Assembly: GCA_963762435.1 (NCBI GenBank)
Contig: CAVXLN010000008.1
Coordinates: 124,001 to 188,000, forward strand
DNA length: 64,000 nucleotides
Direction: 5' to 3'
DNA from: JAXDMU01 sp963762435
GTDB lineage: Bacteria > Pseudomonadota > Alphaproteobacteria > ATCC43930 > CGMCC-115725
Below the pieces are notes generated by a model. That model made no database searches and was not told the DNA's origin. It saw nothing but the letters and a program-made list of their open reading frames with translations. The position numbers and the translations under genes were made by a program. This document shows positions 1 to 7,922 of this stretch, piece by piece; the stretch's first letter is position 1; the number at the start of each line of letters is the position of its first letter.

Positions 1-77
1 TCATCCGCTTGAACGGCACGGTCGTGGGCGGGCTCGCCGGGCTGGCGCTCCATGGGTTGCTGCTGATACTCGCGTAG
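1..77 (+). CDS. C-terminal end of a DUF445-family membrane protein (partial)
   Basis: Only the last 24 codons are inside the window, ending in TAG at 75-77. The residues read IRLNGTVVGGLAGLALHG followed by a short hydrophobic tail. DUF445 proteins usually end with such an IR-NGT-VGGL-G segment and a final membrane helix, which is the only basis for the call. The TAG stop is the first part of an intergenic hairpin element (75-189), so the last residues could have been altered when that element arrived. The family has no settled biochemical role. Confidence 0.6.
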   Translation, partial: IRLNGTVVGGLAGLALHGLLLILA

Positions 78-189
78 AGCCCGATGCTATCAGGCCGGCT
101 CGATCTGATAGCTGAATCGGTCTCTAGTTATTTGATTTAGCGAAGGATTCAGATTTCAGGTCGATTCGACCTGAAATCATCCTGCGCTC
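75..189. repeat. Composite double-hairpin intergenic element, copy A
   Basis: Two palindromic units lie head to head. Unit 1 pairs 87-93 (CTATCAG) with 105-111 (CTGATAG). Unit 2 pairs 153-164 with 166-177 (ATTTCAGGTCGA and its complement). The outer flanks are the family signature: TAGAGCCCGAT on one side and TGAATCGGTCTCTA on the other, with TTTGA between units. Related copies are at 21049-21164, 35693-35780 and 48822-48938. The first TAG is the stop codon of the upstream gene. Confidence 0.8.
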
Positions 190-268
190 GCGATCAAATG
201 CGCGTGAGAGAGGCTGGTGAGGCGTCTTCTTCGTAACCATTCTATGAGGGCGACCGGAGGAACCCGAC

Positions 269-988
269 ATGCCCAAGACACTGAAGCCCTCGCTCCTTAT
301 CCTCACCACAGCACTGCTGGCCGGCGGCGCTTGGTTCGTCACCGCCCAGTCTTTGGCGGAGGAGGCCGCGCATGTGGTGCCGGCACCCACCGTCGACGAG
401 CCGTCCGGTGCTGCCGCGACCGAGGAGACGGTGCTGGCGGGCGGCTGCTTCTGGGGCGTCCAGGGCGTGTTCCAGCATGTCCAGGGTGTCACGAGCGCCG
501 TGTCGGGCTATACCGGCGGCGATGCCGCGACGGCGCACTACCAGCTGGTCGGCACCGACCGGACCGGCCATGCCGAATCGGTCAAGATCACCTTCGATCC
601 GCATAAGATCAGCTATGGCAAGATCCTGCAGATCTATTTCTCGGTGGCGCACGACCCGACCGAGCTGAATCGTCAGGGCCCGGATTCAGGCTCGCAATAT
701 CGCTCGGCCCTGTTTCCCACCAGCGACGCGCAGGCCAACGTCGCCAAGGCCTATATCGCACAGCTCGATCAAGCCCATAGCTTCAACGCCAAGATCGTGA
801 CCACGATCGAGCCGGGCAAGAGCTTCTATCCGGCCGAGGCGTACCATCAGGACTTCCTGACCGAGCACCCGACCTATCCCTACATCGTGTTCAACGACCT
901 GCCCAAGGTCGCTTCCTTGGAGAAGCTGTTTCCTTCTGCCTACCGATCCGAGCCGGTGCTGGTGGGAACGGCCGCCGCCGCGGATTGA
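269..988 (+). CDS. msrA: Peptide-methionine (S)-S-oxide reductase, exported
   Basis: This 239-residue protein reduces the S-epimer of methionine sulfoxide in damaged proteins. The catalytic GCFWG motif is at about residues 58-62, followed by the family's SGYTGG and QYRSALF segments and the AEAYHQDF stretch. Residues 1-30 form a typical signal peptide (hydrophobic core LLILTTALLAGGAWFVTA, then AQSLAEE), so the enzyme probably acts in the periplasm. Cytoplasmic MsrA proteins lack this leader and are about 170-210 residues long. The start is preceded by CCGGAGGAACC. It converges on the small minus-strand gene at 995. No MsrB domain is fused and none lies beside it. Confidence 0.95.
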   Translation: MPKTLKPSLLILTTALLAGGAWFVTAQSLAEEAAHVVPAPTVDEPSGAAATEETVLAGGCFWGVQGVFQHVQGVTSAVSGYTGGDAATAHYQLVGTDRTGHAESVKITFDPHKISYGKILQIYFSVAHDPTELNRQGPDSGSQYRSALFPTSDAQANVAKAYIAQLDQAHSFNAKIVTTIEPGKSFYPAEAYHQDFLTEHPTYPYIVFNDLPKVASLEKLFPSAYRSEPVLVGTAAAAD

Positions 989-994
989 AGGGAC

Positions 995-1246
995 TTATTT
1001 GTGCCGCTCGCGCAGCAGGCGCAGGCGCTGCATGAGCCGGCGGAACGCGAGTGCGCCATGGGCTGATTCGAGCCAGGTCGACATCCCGGCCAGGAGCACG
1101 GCCGCGGCGATCTCGCGATCATGGGGCAGAAAGGCCAGGAGTGCCGCGAATCCAAGCCAGAGCACGATCAACACGAAACGTGCGACACGGCGTGCCTCGA
1201 TGAGCTCGCCTGTCACGGCCAAGCTCTGGTGACCGAAACTACGCAT
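995..1246 (-). CDS. Small two-helix inner-membrane protein, function unknown
   Basis: This 83-residue protein has two hydrophobic segments, about residues 22-40 (ARFVLIVLWLGFAALLAFL) and 46-58, followed by a strongly basic tail (RRLMQRLRLLRERHK). The ATG at 1246 is chosen because AAGGGG lies a few bases upstream; a longer reading to 1633 would run antisense through the next gene's leader. Its stop is only a few bases from the msrA stop in convergent orientation. I do not recognise a family. The basic tail suggests a cytoplasmic C-terminus by the positive-inside rule. Confidence 0.6.
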   Translation of the reverse strand: MRSFGHQSLAVTGELIEARRVARFVLIVLWLGFAALLAFLPHDREIAAAVLLAGMSTWLESAHGALAFRRLMQRLRLLRERHK

Positions 1247-1448
1247 GAACGCCCCTTGGTTCCCGGTCGGCATTGCCGCTTTTGTCGAAGCGGCCCTGTT
1301 GCCGATCAGGAATTGTGAACCATATTTAATGTTTGTCCGTAGCATGCTGGCAAGAGCCCGGCAATGCGCGCTGAGGTGGCGCGGCCCCGTGCCGCGGCTT
1401 CGGTACCGAAATGCATGATGAGCTCCACTCGTGCGTGAGAATGCTTTG

Positions 1449-1955
1449 ATGCGATACAACAAAAGATATAGAGCGCCCCGCCGCTTTCTCCTGCTCGCCG
1501 CCACCCTGTTGACGGCAGGCGCGTCTTCGGCCATGGCGCAGCAGCAGCCGGTTGCCGGCAACTCGGCCGCACCGGACCTCAGCATCACGACGCCCGCCGC
1601 GCCGAACAGCCAGACGATCAAGCCGTTCGACACATCGGATCAGCCGGCCCCGGCGCTCAAGCTGCCGAGCGGGCTCGCGACCGAGCGGAGCCAGGGCAAT
1701 CTGCCGGGCCAGGATCTTACTTTCGGGGCCGATGCCAGCAGCGGTCAGGCGCTCCGCCTGTCGCCGGCCGATGCGGACTCGTATTTCAACTCCAAGGATT
1801 ATGAGCAATCCCTGGAGTTCGCGACGCGGCCGGCGCATGGCGGCAAGACCAGCGCCACGCAGCAATTCGGCAAGGCCGGCGAGGCATTGCTCGGCAATCT
1901 CGCGGTCATGGGCATTGCCGCCGCGATCAACGGCCATCTGCCCGACAGCCAATGA
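1449..1955 (+). CDS. Exported hypothetical protein
   Basis: This roughly 168-residue protein begins with a basic region (RYNKRYRAPRR), a hydrophobic core (FLLLAATLLTAGASS) and a likely cleavage after AMA-QQ, so it should be exported. The mature part is rich in Ala, Pro, Ser and Gln and has no recognisable domain. A GTG six codons upstream (1431) is an alternative start. A GC-rich hairpin (1969-1989) follows 14 bases after the stop and probably ends the transcript. The signal peptide supports it as a real gene. Confidence 0.6.
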   Translation: MRYNKRYRAPRRFLLLAATLLTAGASSAMAQQQPVAGNSAAPDLSITTPAAPNSQTIKPFDTSDQPAPALKLPSGLATERSQGNLPGQDLTFGADASSGQALRLSPADADSYFNSKDYEQSLEFATRPAHGGKTSATQQFGKAGEALLGNLAVMGIAAAINGHLPDSQ

Positions 1956-1968
1956 GCTGATCTGCATC

Positions 1969-1989
1969 GGCCGGGATTGAACCCCGGCC
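1969..1989 (+). terminator. GC-rich hairpin after the exported-protein gene
   Basis: A perfect 7-bp stem (GGCCGGG 1969-1975 with CCCGGCC 1983-1989) encloses the loop ATTGAAC. There is no T-run, so it would be an imperfect intrinsic terminator or an mRNA-end stabiliser. It resembles a tRNA T-arm, but no tRNA can be built around it. Confidence 0.5.
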
Positions 1990-2015
1990 TCTGGCGGGCC
2001 AAGATCGATTCCGAC

Positions 2016-2663
2016 ATGAATTCGGATGCTCCCGCCGCGGCACCTGCCCATCGCGTTCCGACCAGCGCCGAGGCGCCGCGCACCTATGGCCGCATGCTGT
2101 CGGGGCGCCGGCTGCATCTGCTCGATCCGAGCCCGCTCGATCTCGATCTCGGCGATCTCGTCATCGGCATCAGCCGGGTCAATCGCTGGTGCGGCCAGAC
2201 GCTGGGCGAGGTGGGCTTCAACGTCGCCCATCACTCCATTGTGGTCGAGCAGATCCTGGCCGAGATGGTCTGGCCCGGCGCCCCCTGGGAAGTGCGGCGC
2301 TGGGCGCTGGCCCATGATCTGGCCGAGGCGGTTTATGGCGATGTCGTGACGCCCGTGAAGGCCGTGCTGGGCCAGACTTATCGCGAGCTCGAAGGCCGGC
2401 TCGAGCGCGCGCTGTGCCTGGCGCTGGGTTTCGGCACAGCCGTGCCGGCGGAATGGCGCAAGGCGGTGAAGCGGGCCGACCGGATCAGCGCCGTCACCGA
2501 GGCAGTGCGGCTGGCCGGCTGGACCGAGCGCGAGGCGCGCCAGCTGGTCGGCGGCGGCTATCGCGGCAAGCTCTGGCAGGGGCCGCTCGACCCCTGGCCT
2601 GAGACCGAGGCACGGGAGCGCTGGAAGGCCAGGTTCAGGGCACTCGGCGGCGAGATCCGGTAG
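2016..2663 (+). CDS. HD-domain phosphohydrolase (YfbR-like)
   Basis: This 215-residue HD-superfamily protein carries the metal-binding series NVAHHS (first His), ALAHDLAEA (HD pair) and a later KRADRISAV Asp. The arrangement GDVVTPVK after HD-AEA matches the YfbR/5'-deoxynucleotidase type, which dephosphorylates nucleoside monophosphates. The exact substrate cannot be read from sequence. The ATG at 2016 is preferred to an upstream TTG at 1977, which lies inside the terminator-like hairpin. A dispersed palindromic repeat follows the stop by 23 bases. Confidence 0.75.
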   Translation: MNSDAPAAAPAHRVPTSAEAPRTYGRMLSGRRLHLLDPSPLDLDLGDLVIGISRVNRWCGQTLGEVGFNVAHHSIVVEQILAEMVWPGAPWEVRRWALAHDLAEAVYGDVVTPVKAVLGQTYRELEGRLERALCLALGFGTAVPAEWRKAVKRADRISAVTEAVRLAGWTEREARQLVGGGYRGKLWQGPLDPWPETEARERWKARFRALGGEIR

Positions 2664-2686
2664 AGTGCGACAGCTCTTGCTTCACT

Positions 2687-2798
2687 CGTCATGGCCGGGC
2701 TTGTCCCGGCCATCCACGTCGGGCGGCCACCTCGTTTTTCTACGGCAAGCTCACGCTGCGGCACGACGTGGATCCCCGGGACGAGCCCGGGGATGACG
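2687..2798. repeat. Dispersed double-palindrome repeat, copy 1
   Basis: Two palindromes are present: 2687 onward (CGTCATGGCCGGGCTTGTC and its mate CCGGCCATCCACGTC), and GACGTGGATCCCCGGGAC with GAGCCCGGGGATGACG ending at 2798. The same pair frames the IS element at 41875-43700. Repeats of this form are common between genes in alphaproteobacteria. Translating it gives the well-known spurious peptide MAGLVPAIH, which would falsely extend the downstream MFS gene. Confidence 0.85.
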
Positions 2799-4043
2799 GA
2801 AGTCAATCAAGCCATCGAGAATTTTGAGATCGAGGCAGGGCCGATCCGGGGCGGCACGCCCGCCTTTCGGCGCACCAACCTCGCCATGTTCGCCGCCGGA
2901 TTCGTGACCTTCGCGCAGCTTTACTGCGTGCAGCCCCTGATGCCGGAATTCGCCCGGACCTTCCTGGTGAGCCCGGCCGCGAGCAGCCTCGCCATCTCCT
3001 TCACCACGGGCGCGCTGGCCTTCACCCTCATCATCGCCGGCACGCTCAGCGAGCGTTATGGCCGCAAGCGCGTCATGGGCCTGTCGATCGTCGGATCGAG
3101 CGTGCTGACGCTGGGGGCATCCTTCTCGCAGAGCTTCGAGCAGCTGCTGGCGCTCCGCCTCGTCATCGGCGTGGCCCTCTCGGGCGTGCCGTCCGTGGCG
3201 ATGGCGTATCTGGGCGAGGAGATCGCAGCGCGCTCGGTCGGGCTCGCGATCGGCCTCTTCATCGGCGGCAGCGCCTTCGGCGGCATGGCCGGGCGGCTGA
3301 TCTGCGCCCTCTTCAGCGATCTCGGCAGCTGGCGTCTTGGCCTGGGTGTCATCGGCGCCGCCGGCCTGGTCTCAGCCGCGATCTTCTGGCGGGCATTGCC
3401 GGAATCCCGGCATTTCACGGCGCGGCCCTTGCGGTTCGGGCAGCTTTTGCCGGGGCTCGGCCATCATCTCCTCGATCGCGGCCTGCCCTGGCTGTTCGTG
3501 ACCGGCTTCCTGCAGATGGGCTGCTTCGTCACGGTCTATAATTATGTGGGTTTCCGGCTGCTGGCGCCGCCCTTCTCGCTGAGCCAGAGCGTGGTGGGCG
3601 CCCTTTTCAGCGTCTATCTGCTGGGCATGGCGACCTCGACCCTGACCGGCAATCTCGCCGACCGGTTCGGCCGGCGCCGGCTGCTCTGGGGCACGATCCT
3701 GATCTCGCTCGCGGGCATCGGGCTCACGCGCAGCGACAATGTGGCCGGCATCGTCGCCGGTGTCGCCATCGTCACGGTCGGATTCTTCGCCAGCCATTCC
3801 CTCTGCAGCTCGTGGGTAGCGCGGCGAGCCCTCGTCGCCAAGGCCCAGGCCGCCTCCCTCTATCTTTTCTTCTATTACATGGGCTCGAGCGTGATCGGAT
3901 CGGCCGGCGGCGTCGTTTACGCCCGGGCAGGCTGGGACGGAATTGCATTCGGGCTTATCATCATGCAGCTGATCAGCCTGGCCATCGCGATCCGGCTGAG
4001 CTTGCTGCCGCCCATCAGCCAAACCAGCGGGAGAGTCGGATGA
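2793..4043 (+). CDS. MFS transporter, YnfM-like
   Basis: This 416-residue major facilitator protein has twelve predicted helices. The RGGTPAFRRTNLAMF lead-in, LYCVQPLMPEF, LSERYGRKRVMG (loop 2-3 MFS signature) and LADRFGRRR (the equivalent in the second half) match the YnfM branch of proton-driven exporters; the substrate is unknown. The ATG at 2793 is chosen because everything upstream to 2691 is translation of a dispersed palindromic repeat. It overlaps the next gene by ATGA (4040-4043), so it is probably translationally coupled to pcp and ppk2. Confidence 0.85.
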   Translation: MTEVNQAIENFEIEAGPIRGGTPAFRRTNLAMFAAGFVTFAQLYCVQPLMPEFARTFLVSPAASSLAISFTTGALAFTLIIAGTLSERYGRKRVMGLSIVGSSVLTLGASFSQSFEQLLALRLVIGVALSGVPSVAMAYLGEEIAARSVGLAIGLFIGGSAFGGMAGRLICALFSDLGSWRLGLGVIGAAGLVSAAIFWRALPESRHFTARPLRFGQLLPGLGHHLLDRGLPWLFVTGFLQMGCFVTVYNYVGFRLLAPPFSLSQSVVGALFSVYLLGMATSTLTGNLADRFGRRRLLWGTILISLAGIGLTRSDNVAGIVAGVAIVTVGFFASHSLCSSWVARRALVAKAQAASLYLFFYYMGSSVIGSAGGVVYARAGWDGIAFGLIIMQLISLAIAIRLSLLPPISQTSGRVG

Positions 4044-4693
4044 AGGCCTTGGTTACGGGATTCGAGCCGTTCGGCGGCGACACCATCAATCCGGCGCTGG
4101 AGGCGATCGGCCTGCTGAAGCCGCGCCTGGGGCCGCTCGAGATCGCAACCTGGCGGATCCCGACCGTGTTCGGCCTCGCCATCGACACGCTCGAAACCGC
4201 GATCGACGAGACTCGGCCCGATATCGTGCTGGCGGTGGGCCAAGCCGGCGGCCGCACCGAGCTCAGCCTCGAGCGCGTCGCGATCAATGTCGATGATGCG
4301 CGAATTCCCGACAATGACGGGCAGCAACCGATCGACCGGCCGATCGCGCCGGACGGGCCGGTGGGCTATTTCTCGACGCTCCCCATCAAGGCCGCCGTGC
4401 AGGCGCTCAGGAATGCCGGCCTGCCGGCGCAGGTCTCGAACACGGCCGGGACCTTCGTCTGCAATCACATCTTCTATGGGCTGATGCACAGCCTGGCCCG
4501 GCGGAACGCCGGCCGTCCGAACCGGATCCGCGGCGGCTTTCTGCACATCCCGCTGCTGCCGGTGCAGGCGGCACGCCAGCGCAACGCGCCGTCGCTGGCG
4601 CTCGAACATGTCGTGCAAGGCATCGAGATCATTCTGGCGGTAAGCGCCGAGCGGGAGGACGATCTCAAATTGGCCGAGGGAGCGATATCATGA
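4040..4693 (+). CDS. pcp: Pyroglutamyl-peptidase I
   Basis: This 217-residue member of the C15 cysteine peptidases removes N-terminal pyroglutamate from peptides in the cytoplasm. It starts MKALVTGFEPFGGD, the family's opening. The catalytic triad is visible: Glu in LSLERVAINVDD, Cys in AGTFVCNHIFYG and His in GGFLHIPLLP. It overlaps the MFS stop and the ppk2 start by ATGA at each end, so the three genes form a tight operon. Length fits the family (about 200-220). Confidence 0.93.
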   Translation: MKALVTGFEPFGGDTINPALEAIGLLKPRLGPLEIATWRIPTVFGLAIDTLETAIDETRPDIVLAVGQAGGRTELSLERVAINVDDARIPDNDGQQPIDRPIAPDGPVGYFSTLPIKAAVQALRNAGLPAQVSNTAGTFVCNHIFYGLMHSLARRNAGRPNRIRGGFLHIPLLPVQAARQRNAPSLALEHVVQGIEIILAVSAEREDDLKLAEGAIS

Positions 4694-5472
4694 GCGGCAA
4701 GCACCATAAGGAGATGCCCGAGCTCTCCTACAGCGAGGCGCTGCGGTTCCTGCAGATCGAGCTGGTCAAGTTCCAGCGCCAGCTGATCGAGCAGAATGAG
4801 CGGATCCTCGTGCTCTTCGAAGGGCGCGACACGGCCGGCAAGGACGGTACGATCAAGCACATCACCGAGCATCTGAGCCCGCGCGACACGCGCATCGTGG
4901 CACTAGGCACGCCGTCCGACCGGGAAAAGACCGACTGGTATTTCCAGCGCTATGTGAACTACCTGCCGGCCGCCCGCGAATTCGTGCTGTTCAACCGCAG
5001 CTGGTATAACCGCGCCGGCGTCGAGCGCGTCATGGGCTTCTGCACTAAGGACGAATATACGCTGTTCATGAAGACAGTGCCGCGGTTCGAGGAGATGCTC
5101 GTCGATTCCGGTATCCAGCTGTTCAAATACTATCTCGACATCACCCGCGACACGCAGGAGGAGCGGCTGGAAGAGCGTCGGAAGGATCCGCTGAAGCAGT
5201 GGAAGATCAGCCCGATCGACGAGCAGGCGCTCGATCATTGGAATGATTACAGCAAGGCACGCGACAAGATGCTGGAGAAGACGCACACCGAGATCGCCCC
5301 CTGGACCGTCGTGCGTGCCGACGACAAGCACAAGGCGCGACTCAATGTGATCCGCGATCTGCTGTCGCGCCTGACCTATGAAGGCAAGGAGCGCGGGCTG
5401 CTGAAAGTCGATTGCGAGATCGTGTTCAGCTACCGGAAATCGGCCTTCAAGGACGGGCTGATCGCACCCTGA
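4690..5472 (+). CDS. ppk2: Polyphosphate kinase 2
   Basis: This 260-residue enzyme transfers phosphate between polyphosphate and nucleotides. Visible motifs are Walker A FEGRDTAGKDGT (about residues 44-55), the lid-region Arg/Lys segment GTPSDREKTDWYFQRY, and Walker B-like FVLFNRSWYNRAGVE. It is a single-domain PPK2 of normal length. The ATG overlaps the pcp stop (ATGA). Whether it prefers ADP, GDP or AMP cannot be judged. It faces the peptide transporter gene on the other strand. Confidence 0.92.
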   Translation: MSGKHHKEMPELSYSEALRFLQIELVKFQRQLIEQNERILVLFEGRDTAGKDGTIKHITEHLSPRDTRIVALGTPSDREKTDWYFQRYVNYLPAAREFVLFNRSWYNRAGVERVMGFCTKDEYTLFMKTVPRFEEMLVDSGIQLFKYYLDITRDTQEERLEERRKDPLKQWKISPIDEQALDHWNDYSKARDKMLEKTHTEIAPWTVVRADDKHKARLNVIRDLLSRLTYEGKERGLLKVDCEIVFSYRKSAFKDGLIAP

Positions 5473-5506
5473 TACTGGCGGAAGGCATAGATCCGCTCCA
5501 CTCTCT

Positions 5507-6916
5507 TCACTTTGCCTCGCCCATCAATCGCCCAAGCCACGGGCGCAGCAGCGCCATCGCGAGGGCGGCGATGAGGCCGATGGCGCCGAGCCAGGTGAAG
5601 AGGCGCACATAGCCGTCAAGCGCGCCCGCCCCGGTATCGGCCACACCGAGGCTGGCGAGCTTGCCCGCCTCCTGCGCCAGGTAATCGCCGCCGGCGATGC
5701 CGAGGAACCATAGCCCCATCATCGTGCCGCCGAGGCCCGGCAGCGCCAGCCGTACCGTGGCCGACAGGCCGATCGGCGAAATCAGCAGCTCGCCGATGGC
5801 ACTCATGAGGAAGGAGACGATGAGCCAGCCGGGCGCCAGCATCCCACCTACACCCGCGAGCAGGCAGGGAATCGCCAGAATACCCATGCCGAGCGCGACG
5901 AAGACGAGGCCGATCGCGAATTTCGCGGGTGCGGTGAGATCGCCGCGCCGGTGCGCCAGCATCACCCAAAGCTGGGCCAGCACGGGTGCCAGCAGAATGG
6001 TGAAAAGCGGGTTGAGGCTGAGATAGAGCGGCGCCGGCACGCGAAACCCGAGCACGTCGCGCGGCACGTGCCGGTCGGCCAGCAGATTGAGGCTGCCGGC
6101 GGCCTGGTCGTTGAGGAACCACAGGATGACGCAGCCGCCGGCCGTCAGGATGAAGGCGACGGCAACCCGGCCGCGGGCACCCGGTGTGCCGTCACGCAAC
6201 GCATTGTAGATGAGCCAGCCGATGGTGCCGGCAGCACTGGCGGCCAGGACCAATCCCACCAGCGCATGAGCCTGCATCAGCAGCCAGGTGGCGATGAGGA
6301 GGAGGAGCGTGAAGCCCCAGAGCCAGGCCGGCAGCGGGCCGTAATCCCGCTCCTCCGCGGGCAGGAACCGCTGGCCCTGGATGAATGTGGCCAGACCGAT
6401 CATGAGGCCGATGGCGGCGGCCCCGAATCCGGCACTCCAGCCAAGCCGGTCGGCGAGCGTGCCGCAGACCAGCGCCGAGGCGACGGCGCCGAGATTGACG
6501 CCCATCGTGAAGATCGAAAAGCCGGCATCGCGCCGGGCGGAATCGTCATAGAGCCGGCCCAGCAATGTCGCGATATTGGGCTTCATGAAGCCGTTGCCGA
6601 TGGCGACGAGCGAGAGCGCCGCCAGCAGCAGCTGGCGCGCCGCCGTCCCCTCGACGAAGCCGTCGCAGGCGAGGCCGAGATGGCCCAGCGCCATCAGCAC
6701 CAGGCCGATGAGCACGGCGCGGCGCTGTCCGGTCACGCGGTCGGCAATGATGCCGCCCAGAAGCGGGGTGGTGTAGACGAGCGCCAGATAGTTGCCGAGG
6801 ATGTCATAGGCCTCGGCGTCGGGCAGCTTGAGCCGGCCGACCATGTAGAGGATCAGCAGCGCCCGCATGCCGAAATAGCTGAACCGCTCCCAGGTCTCGG
6901 TCAGCGACAGCGGCAC
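5507..6916 (-). CDS. Proton-dependent oligopeptide transporter (POT/PTR family)
   Basis: This inner-membrane symporter probably imports di- and tripeptides. The E-x-x-ER-type signature appears as ETWERFSYFGMRALLILYM at the N-terminus. PNIATLLGRLY and the FSIFTMGVNLGA segment are further POT hallmarks, and about 12-14 helices are predicted. The only canonical start is GTG at 6916, yet the reading frame continues upstream to 6994 and encodes RRFFGHPWGLVPLSL, which matches the conserved N-terminus of the family. That stretch has no ATG, GTG or TTG. The true start may be a rare codon (ATC at 6988) or hidden by a sequence error. It follows the DapA-like gene directly. Confidence 0.85.
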   Translation of the reverse strand: MPLSLTETWERFSYFGMRALLILYMVGRLKLPDAEAYDILGNYLALVYTTPLLGGIIADRVTGQRRAVLIGLVLMALGHLGLACDGFVEGTAARQLLLAALSLVAIGNGFMKPNIATLLGRLYDDSARRDAGFSIFTMGVNLGAVASALVCGTLADRLGWSAGFGAAAIGLMIGLATFIQGQRFLPAEERDYGPLPAWLWGFTLLLLIATWLLMQAHALVGLVLAASAAGTIGWLIYNALRDGTPGARGRVAVAFILTAGGCVILWFLNDQAAGSLNLLADRHVPRDVLGFRVPAPLYLSLNPLFTILLAPVLAQLWVMLAHRRGDLTAPAKFAIGLVFVALGMGILAIPCLLAGVGGMLAPGWLIVSFLMSAIGELLISPIGLSATVRLALPGLGGTMMGLWFLGIAGGDYLAQEAGKLASLGVADTGAGALDGYVRLFTWLGAIGLIAALAMALLRPWLGRLMGEAK

Positions 6917-6994
6917 CAGCCCCCAGGGATGCCCGAAGAAGCGGCGCTCGGCGCCGCCACTATCGATCGAGAGGGCGGGGCTGGCGATGGCCGG

Positions 6995-7903
6995 CTACTG
7001 CTTGAGCGCGCCGTACCGGGTCGCGGCGAGGCGCTCACGCAGCACGCCGATTTCCTCATCCGTCAGGCTGCGCAGCGGCGGCGCCAGGTGGTGCCAGCCG
7101 GCCCTGCCGGTGAGATCGCCGAGCGCCCATTTGGTGCTGGAGATCACCGGCCCGGCGGTAGCAAGGGCGGCGCGAATGGATGCTGCCTCCTTGATGGCCT
7201 CTGCCCCCTCCGGCGTGCCGAGCGCCCGCCAGCCGCGCGCGGCGAACTCGACCGTCACATTGGCGGTGGCGGAGATGCAGCCGGCGAAGCCATCCTCCTT
7301 GGCCGTGGCCAAGGCACCTTCGGCGCTCGGAAAGACATCGAGCCCCGGCATCGACCTGGCGAGGTCGCGCGCATATTCCATGTCGCCGGAGCTGTCCTTC
7401 AGCCCCAGCAATTGATCGGGATGGGCCTTGTGCAGCCTCGCCACCACGGCGAGCGGATAGCGGACGCCGGAATTCTGCGGAAAATTATAGAGATAGAGCC
7501 GGAGACCCTTGGGTCCGATCCGCGCGATCACCGTCTCGACATAGGCTGCCAGGCTCTCGTCGTCGATGCCCTTGTAGTAGAAGGGCGGCAGCAGCAAGGC
7601 GCCGGAAAATCCCAAATCCCGCGCCGCCTCGGTCAGCGCCACCGCGTCGTTGAGCGCCGCCGCCCCCGTGCCAACCAGGAAGCGGTCGAGCGGCAATCCC
7701 GCCGTGGCCACGGTACGCATGGCGGCAAGGCGCTCGGCGAGCGAGAAAGAAGTCGCTTCGCCAGTCGTGCCGAGCAGATTGATGCCGTCGCAGCCGCGAT
7801 CGAGCAGATTGCGGCAGTGGGTGACGAGCCCGTCGAGATCGATCGAGAAATCGGCGTGAAGCGGTGTCGCGGCAGCCGCGACGATGCCCTTGAGGCGGTC
7901 CAT
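6995..7903 (-). CDS. DapA-family class I aldolase
   Basis: This 302-residue TIM-barrel lyase of the dihydrodipicolinate synthase/N-acetylneuraminate lyase superfamily has GTTGE in the second strand (residues 45-49), Tyr in LYLYNFPQNSG and the Schiff-base Lys in LLGLKDSSGD. It follows an IlvD/Edd dehydratase by 19 bases, so the pair probably works on sugar acids: the dehydratase makes a 2-keto-3-deoxy acid and this enzyme cleaves or dehydrates it. A housekeeping DapA role is less likely in that setting. AAGGAACC precedes the ATG. Confidence 0.85.
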   Translation of the reverse strand: MDRLKGIVAAAATPLHADFSIDLDGLVTHCRNLLDRGCDGINLLGTTGEATSFSLAERLAAMRTVATAGLPLDRFLVGTGAAALNDAVALTEAARDLGFSGALLLPPFYYKGIDDESLAAYVETVIARIGPKGLRLYLYNFPQNSGVRYPLAVVARLHKAHPDQLLGLKDSSGDMEYARDLARSMPGLDVFPSAEGALATAKEDGFAGCISATANVTVEFAARGWRALGTPEGAEAIKEAASIRAALATAGPVISSTKWALGDLTGRAGWHHLAPPLRSLTDEEIGVLRERLAATRYGALKQ

Positions 7904-7922
7904 TCAGTCGGTTCCTTCGAGA

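Noticed and set aside
1969..1989. tRNA-like T-arm (GGGATTGAACCCCGG)
   Set aside because: The hairpin and TTCAA-type loop look like a tRNA T-arm, but no matching acceptor, D-arm or anticodon arm can be formed on either strand.
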